From assembly GCA_002482525.1 (NCBI GenBank), contig DLGC01000006.1, forward strand, positions 305 through 64,304: a DNA stretch of 64,000 bases. Direction: 5' to 3'. The notes beneath the pieces are model-generated. The model did not search any database. It was not told the DNA's origin and was given only the letters and a program-made list of their open reading frames with translations. Shown here in pieces: positions 1-8,466 of this stretch. The translations under genes were made by a program, and so were the position numbers. Position 1 is the first letter of the stretch. Every line of letters begins with the position of its first letter. This DNA is from Propionibacteriaceae bacterium UBA7704. GTDB taxonomy: Bacteria; Actinomycetota; Actinomycetes; Propionibacteriales; Propionibacteriaceae.

Positions 1-95
1 AACCAACCGGAGTGGGGAGGCGCCCGCTCCTCAACCAGCCGGACGGGGTATCGCCCGCTCCGCAACCATCGCGGTGAGGGCCACGGACTGCGCGA
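1..95. repeat. Fragment of dispersed intergenic repeat
   Basis: Non-coding stretch downstream of the acyl-CoA dehydrogenase. It carries GCTCCTCAACCAGCCGG at 26-42, nearly the same as the right arm of the larger palindromic element at 6472-6491 (GCCTCCTCAACCAGCCGG). The motif therefore occurs at least twice in the window, both times outside genes. No gene is visible here. Confidence 0.6.
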
Positions 96-2018
96 TCAAT
101 CCTCGAGGATGGCGGCACCCAGCCAGGACTCCGGGATGCCGAGGCCTTCGATCAGGGACAGGGCGTCGGGGCGAAGCTCGGCGCACAGGGCATTGATCTG
201 GGCTCCGATGGCTTTGCCGCGTCCGGCTGACATCTTGCCGTGATCGGCGAACCAGCCGCGGTCGGCCTGAATGCTGCTCAACGCATACAAGCTGCACAGC
301 CGCTCCAACACCTCACGAATCTCGCCGGGCTCGGTGGCATCGATGGCGGCGATGAACGCCTCCAACACGATGCGCTCCATATGGGCCTTGGCGACGAACA
401 GCATGTGATCGCCGAGCTGATTCAGGGCATCGAACTTCTTGCCCGCCTTGCGCACGCGACGAGCCAGCGACTCCAGCGAGTGGCGCTCCCGCTCGGTGAA
501 CATCCAGGCGTGCCAGCCACGATCAACCAGCGTCGTGGCTTCGGGCTGACGCTTCACGGTGGCGGTCAACCGCTCCACCAGCGTGGACGCCGAAGTCCGC
601 TCCATCACGGTGTCGCCGAACACCCGGGCCGTGGCTTGCACCATGCCCGCGGTATCCAGTTCGCCCCAGATCTTGGCGTAGTCGCCCAGCAGAGCCTTGG
701 CGACCTGCTGCAGCAACACCGTGTTGTCGCCTTCGAAGGTGGCGAACACATCAACATCAGCGCGAATGCCGGTGAGTTGATTCTCCGACAGGTAGCCCGC
801 ACCGCCGCAGGCCTCCCGAGCCTCTTGCACCGCATCGTTGGCGAACCGGGTGGTGAGCGCCTTGATGCCGTCGGCACGGGTCTGCAACTGGCGCTTCTCC
901 TCCTCGCTCGCCTGGCCCGACTCCATCACATGCACCAGCGACGACGTGACCTCATTCTGAGCAAAGCCCAAAGCGTAGGAGCGCGCGATCAACGGCAGCA
1001 GCCGACGCTGATGGATCAGATAATCGGCCAACAACACGCCCTCGGAGTGTCCCGGTGCGACGAACTGACGTCGCTTCAACGCATAGCGAGTAGCGATCGA
1101 CAGTCCGCGTCGAGCGGCGATGCCGGCTCCGGCGCTGACACAGATGCGGCCGCGCACCAAGGTGCTCAGCATGGTGAAGAACCGTTTGGTGGGGCTCTCG
1201 ATCGATGATGCGTACTCGCCTGCTTCGGTGACGCCGCCATAGCGATCCAGCAGCATCCGCCGCGGCACCCGCACCCGGTGGAAACGCATCGTGCCGTTGT
1301 CGACCCCGAGCAAGCCACCCTTGTGGCCCTGATCGCCGATGGTGACACCGGGCAGCACGGTGTGGTCGTCATCACGAATCGGCACCAGGATGGCGTGCAC
1401 GCCGTAGTTGCGTCCACGCACCAGCAACTGTCCGAACACCACCGCCATGGTGCCGTGCTTGGCGGCGTTGCCGATGTAGGCCTTGGTCGCACCCGGCGTC
1501 TCGGAGTGCACCTCGAACTCGTCGGTCTCCGGAATGAAGGTGATGGTGGTCTCCAGCGAGAACACATCCGAGCCGTGACCCAGCTCGGTCATGCCGTAAC
1601 AGCCCATCAGCTTCAGGCTGGAGATATCGGCAAGGAAGGTGTCGTGGTGCCACTTCGTGCCCAGGTTGGTCACCGCACCCCCGAACAGGCCCAGCTGGAC
1701 GCCGGACTTGATGGTGGCGGACAGGTCACCGTGGGCCAGAGTCTCGAAGGCGACCACGGTGTCGGCGATATTCCCCGGATCCTCCGAGCTCTGCGGCACC
1801 CCGGTGGCCAGCACGCCGGCCTCGGAGATCTCGATGAGCCGGTTCAACACCCACTCCCGGGCGTCATCGATGCTCAGATCGGGGTCTCGCAGCAGATTGT
1901 CGGACGGGAAAGCGGCCCGAGCGGCGGCTCGCTTGTCGGCGAACGGGCCGTCCAAGGCCCGCCGCAGTCCCGCGCCCAGGGTGGTGAGTTGGTCGGTTGA
2001 GGTGCTCAACAGGGTCAT
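96..2018 (-). CDS. Acyl-CoA dehydrogenase/oxidase (FadE5-like)
   Basis: Flavoprotein expected to oxidise an acyl-CoA to the trans-2-enoyl-CoA, the first step of beta-oxidation. The 640-residue length and the motif CYGMTELGHGSDV (about residues 140-152) match the long acyl-CoA dehydrogenase / acyl-CoA oxidase group rather than the usual 380-residue enzymes. TFEGDNTVL near residue 426 is where that group carries its catalytic glutamate. The ATG overlaps the stop of the upstream TetR gene by 4 bases (ATGA), so the two are translationally coupled. With the divergent thiolase, long FabG and MaoC genes, the locus resembles mycobacterial fadE5-fadA2-fabG4-htdX. The family is certain. Whether the electron acceptor is oxygen or ETF cannot be read from the sequence. 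Confidence 0.9.
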   Translation of the reverse strand: MTLLSTSTDQLTTLGAGLRRALDGPFADKRAAARAAFPSDNLLRDPDLSIDDAREWVLNRLIEISEAGVLATGVPQSSEDPGNIADTVVAFETLAHGDLSATIKSGVQLGLFGGAVTNLGTKWHHDTFLADISSLKLMGCYGMTELGHGSDVFSLETTITFIPETDEFEVHSETPGATKAYIGNAAKHGTMAVVFGQLLVRGRNYGVHAILVPIRDDDHTVLPGVTIGDQGHKGGLLGVDNGTMRFHRVRVPRRMLLDRYGGVTEAGEYASSIESPTKRFFTMLSTLVRGRICVSAGAGIAARRGLSIATRYALKRRQFVAPGHSEGVLLADYLIHQRRLLPLIARSYALGFAQNEVTSSLVHVMESGQASEEEKRQLQTRADGIKALTTRFANDAVQEAREACGGAGYLSENQLTGIRADVDVFATFEGDNTVLLQQVAKALLGDYAKIWGELDTAGMVQATARVFGDTVMERTSASTLVERLTATVKRQPEATTLVDRGWHAWMFTERERHSLESLARRVRKAGKKFDALNQLGDHMLFVAKAHMERIVLEAFIAAIDATEPGEIREVLERLCSLYALSSIQADRGWFADHGKMSAGRGKAIGAQINALCAELRPDALSLIEGLGIPESWLGAAILED

Positions 2019-2665
2019 CGTTGCTCCTGAAGGTGAGGGATGGCAGCCAGCCCATTGGCCAGTGCCGGGGAGTTGAAGGAATCAATGCAAGCCAGGATCT
2101 CGGCCTTGGTCTCGCGTTGACCGCCGGCCATCCAACGGTCGGCAGAGGCCCGGATGAAACCCACCAGTCCATGTCCCCAGGTGGGTGCGCAGGACGGGTC
2201 TTGCCCCTGCGCGTTGAGATGATCGGCGATGGCCTGCGCCACATGATCGCCCATGACCTCGGGCAGTCCGCCATAGGGGTCGATCTGAGCAGCCACTGTG
2301 CTGGGAGGCGAGAGCACGAAGCGGTAGATCTCAGGATCGCGCTCCACCAGGCCGAGGTAGGCATCGGCGAGGTCGTGGACCAGGCTGGTGAGATCCTCGG
2401 GATCGGTGAGCTCCAGGGCGGCCTCCAACCCGGTGTGGATGAAGTCGTGGACGGCAGCGACCACCGCCGTGTAGAGGCCGGCGCGGTCCCCGAAGTGGCG
2501 ATAGATGACGGTCTTGGAGGTGTTGGCCTGGGCTGCGATCTCGTCCATGCCGACTCCAGCACCGTGCTTGCGGATGGCGCGCAGCGTGTCTTCCACCAGC
2601 TCGCGGCGTCGGTTGGTCCGATGCTCCGCCCAGCGGGTGTCGCGCCCATCAGCATTGCTTGGCAT
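2015..2665 (-). CDS. TetR/AcrR family transcriptional regulator
   Basis: A 216-residue repressor-type protein. The N-terminal helix-turn-helix (residues about 20-65, with GVGMDEIAAQANTSKTVIYRHF) is typical TetR, followed by an all-helical ligand/dimerisation domain. It is transcribed with the acyl-CoA dehydrogenase (4-base overlap) and diverges from the thiolase operon across 84 bases. It probably controls both arms in response to an acyl-CoA or fatty acid; that ligand is inferred only from the neighbours. The ATG start at 2665 is the first possible and leaves a normal TetR N-terminus. Confidence 0.9.
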   Translation of the reverse strand: MPSNADGRDTRWAEHRTNRRRELVEDTLRAIRKHGAGVGMDEIAAQANTSKTVIYRHFGDRAGLYTAVVAAVHDFIHTGLEAALELTDPEDLTSLVHDLADAYLGLVERDPEIYRFVLSPPSTVAAQIDPYGGLPEVMGDHVAQAIADHLNAQGQDPSCAPTWGHGLVGFIRASADRWMAGGQRETKAEILACIDSFNSPALANGLAAIPHLQEQR

Positions 2666-2749
2666 AGCTCGAGGGTACCCGATACTTTGCGTACCTGCTA
2701 CCGTCGGTATCTAGTAAATGTTCGGTACTGCCCCACTCCAGGAGGACCC
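2666..2749. promoter_or_regulatory. Divergent promoter with palindromic operator candidate
   Basis: Intergenic region between the TetR and thiolase genes. A perfect 11-base palindrome TACCGTCGGTA lies at 2699-2709, flanked by further GTAC/GGTA half-sites (GTACCCGATAC on the left, TTCGGTAC on the right), a layout expected of a TetR operator. A strong ribosome binding site, CCAGGAGGA, precedes the thiolase ATG. Binding by the neighbouring TetR protein is inferred. Confidence 0.55.
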
Positions 2750-4027
2750 ATGAATCTGCCTCGATCAGCGGTGATCGTCGGCGGCAACCGCACTCCTTTC
2801 GTCAAAGCCGGTACCGCCTACGCCTCGGCGAGCAATCAAGATCTACTCACGGCCGCGCTCGACGGGCTGGCCGCCCGATTCGGACTGTCCGGTGTGAAGC
2901 TGGACGAGGTCGCCGGCGGCGCGGTGCTCAAACACTCCCGCGACTTCAACCTGACCCGTGAGGCGGTCCTGGGCTCGGCCCTGGACCCCAACACTCCCGC
3001 CGTCGACCTGCAGCAGGCCTGCGACACCGGTCTGGAAACCGTGATCTACATTCACAACAAGATCTCGCTCGGCCAGGCCGACGTCGGCATCGGCGCCGGT
3101 GTCGATTCGGCCTCTGATGCCCCGATCACCGTCACCGAAGGGCTCCGCAAAGCCCTGCTGAAGGCGAATCGAGCCAAGAACCTGCAACAACGCCTCGCTG
3201 CGCTCGCCGCCATTCGACCCCACCACCTGGCGCCGGTCGCACCGCAGGTCGTCGAGCCGCGTACCGGATTGAGCATGGGCGAACATCAGGCCGCCACGAC
3301 CGCCCGCTGGGGCATCACCCGAAGCGACCAGGACGATCTCGCGCTGGCCTCCCACCACAACCTCGCCAAAGCCTGGGACGCCGGCTTCTTCGACGATCTG
3401 GTCACCGGCTATCTGCGCGTCAGCCGCGACACCGTGCTGCGTCCGGACACGTCGATGGAGAAGCTCGCCTCTCTCAAACCCGTCTTCGGCGGCCCCAACG
3501 GCACCATGACCGCCGGCAACTCCACGGCTCTGACCGACGGCGCGTCCAGCGTGCTGTTGGCCGAACAAGGCTGGGCTGCCGCCCACGGACTGCCGGCGTT
3601 GGCCCGCATCGTCGATGCCCAGGTGGCCGCGGTCGATCACGTCGCCGGTGATGATCTACTGCTGGGACCCACCCACGCCGCGGCACGACTGCTGGAACGC
3701 CAAGGCATGAGCCTGGCCGACTTCGACTTCTACGAGTTGCACGAAGCCTTCGCCTCGACCGTGTTGGCCACAATGGCCGCCTGGGAGTCGGTGGCCTACT
3801 GCCGCGACGAACTGGGACTGTCCAAGCCGTTGGGCATCATCGACCGCGACAAACTCAACGTGTACGGCTCCTCGCTGGCCGCCGGGCACCCCTTCGCCGC
3901 CACCGGCGGACGCATCGTCGCCAGCCTGGCCAAGCTGCTGCATGAGCGCGGCAGCGGATCGCGCGGCCTGGTTTCCATCTGTGCTGCCGGTGGCCAAGGT
4001 GTGGTCGCGATTCTGGAGGCGGTGTGA
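2750..4027 (+). CDS. fadA2: Acetyl-CoA C-acyltransferase (thiolase, FadI/FadA2-like)
   Basis: Thiolase of 425 residues that should cleave 3-ketoacyl-CoA with CoA, or run in reverse as a condensing enzyme. Visible catalytic elements are the nucleophile in QQACDTGLE (Cys91), the LHEAFA histidine motif, GHPFAATGGR and the final CAAGGQG cysteine motif. The ATG at 2750 is chosen because it follows an AGGAGGA ribosome binding site and gives a standard N-terminus (SAVIVGGNRTPF); the open frame continues upstream without meaning. The stop overlaps the next gene's start, so the operon is thiolase-FabG-MaoC. The symbol is by analogy with mycobacterial fadA2. Confidence 0.92.
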   Translation: MNLPRSAVIVGGNRTPFVKAGTAYASASNQDLLTAALDGLAARFGLSGVKLDEVAGGAVLKHSRDFNLTREAVLGSALDPNTPAVDLQQACDTGLETVIYIHNKISLGQADVGIGAGVDSASDAPITVTEGLRKALLKANRAKNLQQRLAALAAIRPHHLAPVAPQVVEPRTGLSMGEHQAATTARWGITRSDQDDLALASHHNLAKAWDAGFFDDLVTGYLRVSRDTVLRPDTSMEKLASLKPVFGGPNGTMTAGNSTALTDGASSVLLAEQGWAAAHGLPALARIVDAQVAAVDHVAGDDLLLGPTHAAARLLERQGMSLADFDFYELHEAFASTVLATMAAWESVAYCRDELGLSKPLGIIDRDKLNVYGSSLAAGHPFAATGGRIVASLAKLLHERGSGSRGLVSICAAGGQGVVAILEAV

Positions 4028-5403
4028 TGACCAGCGCCTTGGAGCAACTGTTCTACTCAGCCCCCGGCCAGGCCGTGGCCGGCAAGCTCGGCCTGCCCGA
4101 GCCGGAGAAGCTGCGTCGCGGCCGGGTGATGCCCGACGGGCCCGTAGTGATGACCTCCCTCGGCGGCTCCAGCCTGGCCGCCGAGGTATTGGACGCCCTC
4201 GGGGTGACTGCTGCGGCAGCCCTGGTCGACGACGGCGAGGAGCCCCCGCGCTACCCCGAGCGCATCGGCGCGCTGGTCGTCGACGCTCGGGGCCTGCGCG
4301 AGATTCCGCAGCTGGAAGGATTGCGGGCGGCGCTGCGTCCTGCGGTGAAGTCTTTGGCCGCCTCGGGACGCATCATTCTGCTCGCCGATGCGGTGGTTGA
4401 CGGAGTCGAGGCCAACGCGGTGCGTCAAGGTTTGGACGGCATCAATCGCACCATCGGCAAGGAACTGCGACGCGGAGCGACCACGAACCTGGTCTACTGC
4501 GCCCCCGAGGTCGTGGCCGCCGACCTGGTCTCGACCTTTTCCTTCCTGTTTGAGGGTCGTTCGGCGTTCGTGGACGGACAGTCGTGGACGGTCGGGGCTT
4601 CGACAGGCTCAGCCATCGAGTCCCGTTCCCTGAGCTTGTCGAAGGGCACACCCCCACTGGCGGACAAGATCGTGGTGGTCACTGGTGCAGCCCGCGGCAT
4701 TGGCGCCCAGATCGCGACAGTCGCGGCCCGCGACGGCGCCACCGTGGTGTGTGTGGATGTGCCGATGGCCGGCGAGTCACTGGCCGCGATCGCCAATCAA
4801 CTCGGTGGCACCGCCCTGCAACTCGACATCACCGCTCCGGATGCTGGTGAGCGTCTGGCCGCGCACGTCGCCACCCGGTACGGGGAGTCGGCGCGTATTC
4901 ACGGCATGGTGCACAACGCCGGCATCACCCGCGACAAACTGCTGGTCAACACCGATGCCACCCGCTGGCAGCAGGTGTTGGAGGTGAACCTGGCCGCTCA
5001 ACTGCGCATGAATCCGGTGTTGTTGGACGGGCGCCCCGGCGGCCTCGCCGAAGATGGACGGCTGGTCTCGATCGCGTCCACCTCCGGCATCGCCGGTAAC
5101 CGTGGCCAAGCCAACTACGCCGCCTCGAAGGCCGGCGTGGTGGGCATGGTGCGCAGCCTTGCCCCGGAGTTGATCGAGCGCGGAATCACGGTGAATGCCG
5201 TCGCGCCGGGCTTCATCGAGACCGACATGACTGCCAAGATTCCCTTCGTGCAGCGAGAGATCTTCCGGCGGACCAACAGCCTGGGCCAAGGCGGCAATCC
5301 GATCGATGTGGCCGAAACCATCGGGTACTTCCTCGATCCGGCCTCCAGCGGTGTGACCGGGCAGGTCATCCGAGTTTGTGGACAGAATCTGGTGGGTGCC
5401 TGA
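4027..5403 (+). CDS. fabG4: High-molecular-weight 3-oxoacyl-(ACP/CoA) reductase, FabG4 type
   Basis: A 458-residue reductase, about twice the length of ordinary FabG. Residues 1-190 form the FabG4-specific N-terminal Rossmann-like domain without a cofactor motif. From about residue 210 there is a classical SDR domain with TGAARGIG near 219, the active-site serine near 350 and YAASK near 364-368. It should reduce 3-ketoacyl thioesters with a nicotinamide cofactor; mycobacterial FabG4 prefers NADH and CoA substrates. ATG 4027 overlaps the thiolase stop; a GTG three bases earlier is an alternative. Oddly, the linker (about residues 190-206) is encoded by a copy of a dispersed palindromic repeat inserted in frame (see the repeat at 4598-4644). 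Confidence 0.92.
   Translation: MTSALEQLFYSAPGQAVAGKLGLPEPEKLRRGRVMPDGPVVMTSLGGSSLAAEVLDALGVTAAAALVDDGEEPPRYPERIGALVVDARGLREIPQLEGLRAALRPAVKSLAASGRIILLADAVVDGVEANAVRQGLDGINRTIGKELRRGATTNLVYCAPEVVAADLVSTFSFLFEGRSAFVDGQSWTVGASTGSAIESRSLSLSKGTPPLADKIVVVTGAARGIGAQIATVAARDGATVVCVDVPMAGESLAAIANQLGGTALQLDITAPDAGERLAAHVATRYGESARIHGMVHNAGITRDKLLVNTDATRWQQVLEVNLAAQLRMNPVLLDGRPGGLAEDGRLVSIASTSGIAGNRGQANYAASKAGVVGMVRSLAPELIERGITVNAVAPGFIETDMTAKIPFVQREIFRRTNSLGQGGNPIDVAETIGYFLDPASSGVTGQVIRVCGQNLVGA
4598..4644. repeat. Palindromic repeat inserted in frame inside fabG4
   Basis: Left arm CTTCGACAGGCTCAG (4598-4612), 17-base loop, right arm CTGAGCTTGTCGAAG (4630-4644). The arms are complementary with a single mismatch. 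The same arm sequences occur in the intergenic cluster at 6257-6326 and at 32391-32408. Here the element is translated as roughly ASTGSAIESRSLSLSKG, 17 residues with no stop, in the linker between the two domains of the reductase. Confidence 0.85.
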
Positions 5404-6248
5404 TGCAGACCCGCGAGCTGGCGTCCATGCCTGCTTTGGGGCCGCTGTTCGCCAAGGCACTGGTGCCCAGTTTCAGTCATGGGCCAGCGCGCGTGCCTGA
5501 CTATGCGGTGCGGGTGGCCGGAGTGCGTCAATCAATGGAGCGGCTGGCCGATTACGACCGGGTCTGCGGCTTCACGGTGCGCGATGAGGTCTCCCCCACC
5601 TGGTTGCATGTGCTGTCCTTTCCGTTGCATGTTCAGTTGCTGTCCGGTTCGGAGTCGAGCATTCGATTGGCCGGGGTGGTGCACGTCTCCAATTCAATGA
5701 GGTTGCATCGGCCGGTCCGTGCGTCCGAGGTCTTGGACGTGGCGGTGCGGGTGGCGAATCTGCGTCCGCACAAGCGCGGCGCCATGCTCGATCTCGTCGG
5801 GGAGATCAGCGTGGACGGAGTGCTGGTCTGGGACGGTGTGAGCACCTATTTGGCGCCGGGCGCCCACACTCCTGGGGAACCCGAGGTTCTGGATCGACCG
5901 GCGTTCGAGCCGCAGCCCACGATTGCCCAGTGGAAGCTGCCCGCCGATCTGGGGCGGCAGTATCGGCGCGTTTCGGGCGATCCGAACCCGATCCACACCA
6001 ATCTGTTGGCAGCGAGGGCCTTCGGGTTCGCCCGACCGATCATCCACGGCATGTGGACTCATGCGCGGGTGCTGTCGGCTCTGGACGGCCGCCTGCCGGA
6101 GATCTACACAGCCTCGGTGAGTTTCGCCAAACCGATTTTGCTGCCGGCCACCGTGGGCGCTTGGTGGCAGCAGACAGATACCGGCTGGCAGGCCGCCGTC
6201 ACCACCAAGGACGGCAGCAAGCCGTTCTTGTCCGTCCAGGTGTCCTGA
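5403..6248 (+). CDS. MaoC-like (R)-specific 3-hydroxyacyl dehydratase (HtdX-like)
   Basis: A 281-residue double-hotdog protein. The C-terminal half has the hydratase signature GDPNPIHTN followed by ARAFGFARPIIHGM (from about residue 192), in which Asp and His are the catalytic pair of R-specific enoyl hydratases. It should interconvert 3-hydroxyacyl and 2-enoyl thioesters, the step between the FabG4-like reductase and the acyl-CoA dehydrogenase of this locus. ATG 5403 overlaps the FabG stop (TGATG) and is preferred over upstream in-frame starts. It is the last gene of the three-gene operon. Confidence 0.88.
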   Translation: MQTRELASMPALGPLFAKALVPSFSHGPARVPDYAVRVAGVRQSMERLADYDRVCGFTVRDEVSPTWLHVLSFPLHVQLLSGSESSIRLAGVVHVSNSMRLHRPVRASEVLDVAVRVANLRPHKRGAMLDLVGEISVDGVLVWDGVSTYLAPGAHTPGEPEVLDRPAFEPQPTIAQWKLPADLGRQYRRVSGDPNPIHTNLLAARAFGFARPIIHGMWTHARVLSALDGRLPEIYTASVSFAKPILLPATVGAWWQQTDTGWQAAVTTKDGSKPFLSVQVS

Positions 6249-6256
6249 GTCCGCGC

Positions 6257-6326
6257 CCTTCGACAAGCTCAGGGAACGACGAAGACGCCCTGGCGTCAGC
6301 CGCTACCCGCCGGCTGAGCCTGTCGA
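6257..6326. repeat. Inverted copies of the CTTCGACA(A/G)GCTCAG element
   Basis: CCTTCGACAAGCTCAGG at 6257-6273 faces CTGAGCCTGTCGA at 6314-6326, giving an inverted pair with about 40 bases between. The consensus is the same as the element inside fabG4. It sits immediately after the MaoC stop and could act as a bidirectional terminator, but there is no T-run. Confidence 0.65.
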
Positions 6327-6383
6327 CGCCCCCGACGAATGCCCCCCTACACCGGCTGGTGAGGAGCGAACCACTCCCCGCTT

Positions 6384-6490
6384 CGGCTGGTTGAGGAGCG
6401 AACGAAGTGAGCGTCTCGAAACCCCCGACACAGTCCACAAACCACCTCACCAGGTTTCGAGACGGCCCTCCGGGCCTCCTCAACCAGCCG
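6384..6490. repeat. Long imperfect palindrome (TTGAGGAGCG / CTCCTCAACC repeat)
   Basis: The left arm starts CGGCTGGTTGAGGAG and ends CGTCTCGAAACC (6384-6423). The right arm starts GGTTTCGAGACG and ends CTCCTCAACCAGCCG (6453-6490). Outer 15 bases and inner 12 bases pair perfectly, with an unpaired middle. A partial extra copy of the left arm lies at 6348-6370. The whole interval 6249-6586 between the convergent MaoC and helicase genes holds only such repeats and no gene. Confidence 0.75.
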
Positions 6491-6586
6491 GGGTGAGGTA
6501 GGCGAGCAGGCTTCGAGACGGACGCGAGGGCACCTTCCGCACGTGGCCCCGGGGAGAGCGCTACGCGCGGACTCGGCGCCGGCGGC

Positions 6587-8398
6587 TCAGTCCTTCCAGC
6601 GGGGCTTGCTGCGGGATTTGCTGTCGCCCCGGCGCTCAGGGCGGCGTCCGGATGGACGCTCATTGCGATCACCAGCACGCGGGCCACGATCCGGGGTGAG
6701 TTCGATGAGTTTGCCGGAGATCCGAGTGGCCTTCAGCGCGTTCCAGGCATCATCGGAAAGCCGCCCGGGCAGTTCCACCAAAGAGTGGTCCATGCGGATG
6801 TCGATATGGCCGAAGTCTTCGCTGCTCAGGCCACCTTCATTGGCCAGCGCACCCACGATCTGACGCGGCCCGATCTTGTGGCGTTTGCCGACCGCGATCC
6901 GATAGGTGATAAATGACTGGCCGCCGTCGCGGGGACGCCGCGGTGGGCGGTCCTCGCGGTGAGATGGCGCGCTGTCACGATCACGGCCGGGACGCTCCGG
7001 ACGGTCGGAACGCTCGGGGCGGGCGTTGGCCCGCTGCGCCCGATCGGAGGCCGGATCCAGCAGCATCGGCTCATCGCCCTGCAGGTTCAACGCCAACGCC
7101 GCAGCAACATCCAACTCCGGCACATCGAACTCGGTGACGTAGTGGGCCACCACTTCGCGGAAGAACCCCAAACGATCGGAGTCCAGAGCCGCGGTAATGG
7201 TCTCGTCGAAGCGATTCAGCCGGGTGGCGTTGATGTCCTCAGCAGTCGGCAGCCCCACCTGGGTCAACTCCTGGCGAGTAGCCCGCTCGATAGTGCCCAG
7301 CAGACGCCGCTCGCGGGGAGTGACGAAGGAGATCGCCTCACCGCTGCGTCCGGCTCGACCGGTGCGGCCCACTCGGTGCACATACGACTCCGCGTCCAGC
7401 GGCAGATCGAAGTTGATGACGTGACTGATGCGGTCCACATCCAGACCGCGGGCGGCCACATCGGTGGCGACCAGAATGTCGAGCTTGCCGGACTTCAACT
7501 GCCCGATGACGCGTTCCCGCTGGGGTTGGGCGACGTCACCGTTGATCGCGGCAGCGGAGAAGCCACGGGCCTGCAGCTTCTCTGCCAGGGTCTCGGTCTC
7601 ATTCTTGGTGCGCACGAACACGATCGCACCTTCGAAGTTCTCCACCTCAAGGATGCGGGTCAGCGCGTCCACCTTGGCCGGGTACGCCACCTGCAGGTAG
7701 CGGTGACGCACATTCGGCGCGGTGCTGGTCTTGCCTTTGACCGACAACTCCAGCGGGTCGGTGAGGTATTTCTTGGTGAGACGACGGATCGTTGCCGGCA
7801 TGGTGGCCGAGAACAGCGCCACCTGCTTGTCGTTCGGGGTATCGGCCAGGATGGTCTCGATGTCCTCGGCGAAGCCCATGCTGAGCATCTCGTCGGCCTC
7901 GTCCAGCACCAGGTAGCGCAACTGGGTGAGATCGAGAGTGCCCTTCTCCAGGTGGTCCATGATGCGTCCGGGGGTGCCCACCACCACATGGACGCCACGC
8001 GAGAGCGCGCTGAGCTGAACCCCATAGCCTTGGCCGCCGTACACCGGCAGCACGTGCACATTGCTCAGCCGAGCCGCATAAGACTGGAAAGCGTCACAAA
8101 CCTGCAGCGCCAACTCGCGGGTAGGCGCCAGCACCAGGGCTTGCGGTGCTTTCTGCTTCATGTCGAGGCGGGCCAGGATCGGCAGCGCGAACGCGGCGGT
8201 CTTGCCGGTTCCGGTTTGCGCCAGACCGATGACGTCACGGCCCTCCAACAGGGGCGGAATCGTGGCCGCCTGGATGGGCGAGGGCGTCTCGTAGCCGAGG
8301 TCTTTCAGGGTGCGCAGCAGCCGCTCTTCCAGGCCGAGATCAGCGAAAGTAGGGGTGTCGGCGTCGGAAGAATCAGAGTCAGGTCGTGCTGTTTTCAC
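6587..8398 (-). CDS. deaD: DEAD-box ATP-dependent RNA helicase with DbpA-type RNA-binding domain
   Basis: A 603-residue RNA helicase. It has the Q motif (phenylalanine near 18), AQTGTGKT (60-67), PTREL, DEAD, SAT and HRVGRTGR motifs across two RecA folds, then a C-terminal DbpA/CsdA RNA-binding domain (about 480-560: ITYRIAVGKRHKIGPRQIVG) and a basic Arg-rich tail. The family remodels structured RNA in ribosome assembly and cold adaptation; a cold-shock protein is encoded about 4 kb away. The start is GTG at 8398, with no obvious ribosome binding site. Orthology to E. coli DeaD rather than another DbpA-domain helicase is likely but not certain. Confidence 0.93.
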   Translation of the reverse strand: MKTARPDSDSSDADTPTFADLGLEERLLRTLKDLGYETPSPIQAATIPPLLEGRDVIGLAQTGTGKTAAFALPILARLDMKQKAPQALVLAPTRELALQVCDAFQSYAARLSNVHVLPVYGGQGYGVQLSALSRGVHVVVGTPGRIMDHLEKGTLDLTQLRYLVLDEADEMLSMGFAEDIETILADTPNDKQVALFSATMPATIRRLTKKYLTDPLELSVKGKTSTAPNVRHRYLQVAYPAKVDALTRILEVENFEGAIVFVRTKNETETLAEKLQARGFSAAAINGDVAQPQRERVIGQLKSGKLDILVATDVAARGLDVDRISHVINFDLPLDAESYVHRVGRTGRAGRSGEAISFVTPRERRLLGTIERATRQELTQVGLPTAEDINATRLNRFDETITAALDSDRLGFFREVVAHYVTEFDVPELDVAAALALNLQGDEPMLLDPASDRAQRANARPERSDRPERPGRDRDSAPSHREDRPPRRPRDGGQSFITYRIAVGKRHKIGPRQIVGALANEGGLSSEDFGHIDIRMDHSLVELPGRLSDDAWNALKATRISGKLIELTPDRGPRAGDRNERPSGRRPERRGDSKSRSKPRWKD

Positions 8399-8466
8399 AA
8401 CAAGACCGTAGTGGGTCTACCACAATCGGGCGACCACAGCGAGCTTTCCGGTACTCATTGACCCCC

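Noticed and set aside
240..1208. 322-codon open frame on the plus strand
   Set aside because: Antisense to the acyl-CoA dehydrogenase; its translation is low-complexity Gln/His/Arg/Leu as expected of a GC-rich shadow frame.
6959..8461. 500-codon open frame on the plus strand
   Set aside because: Lies opposite the DEAD-box helicase, whose motifs are complete; no start signal and no protein-like motifs.
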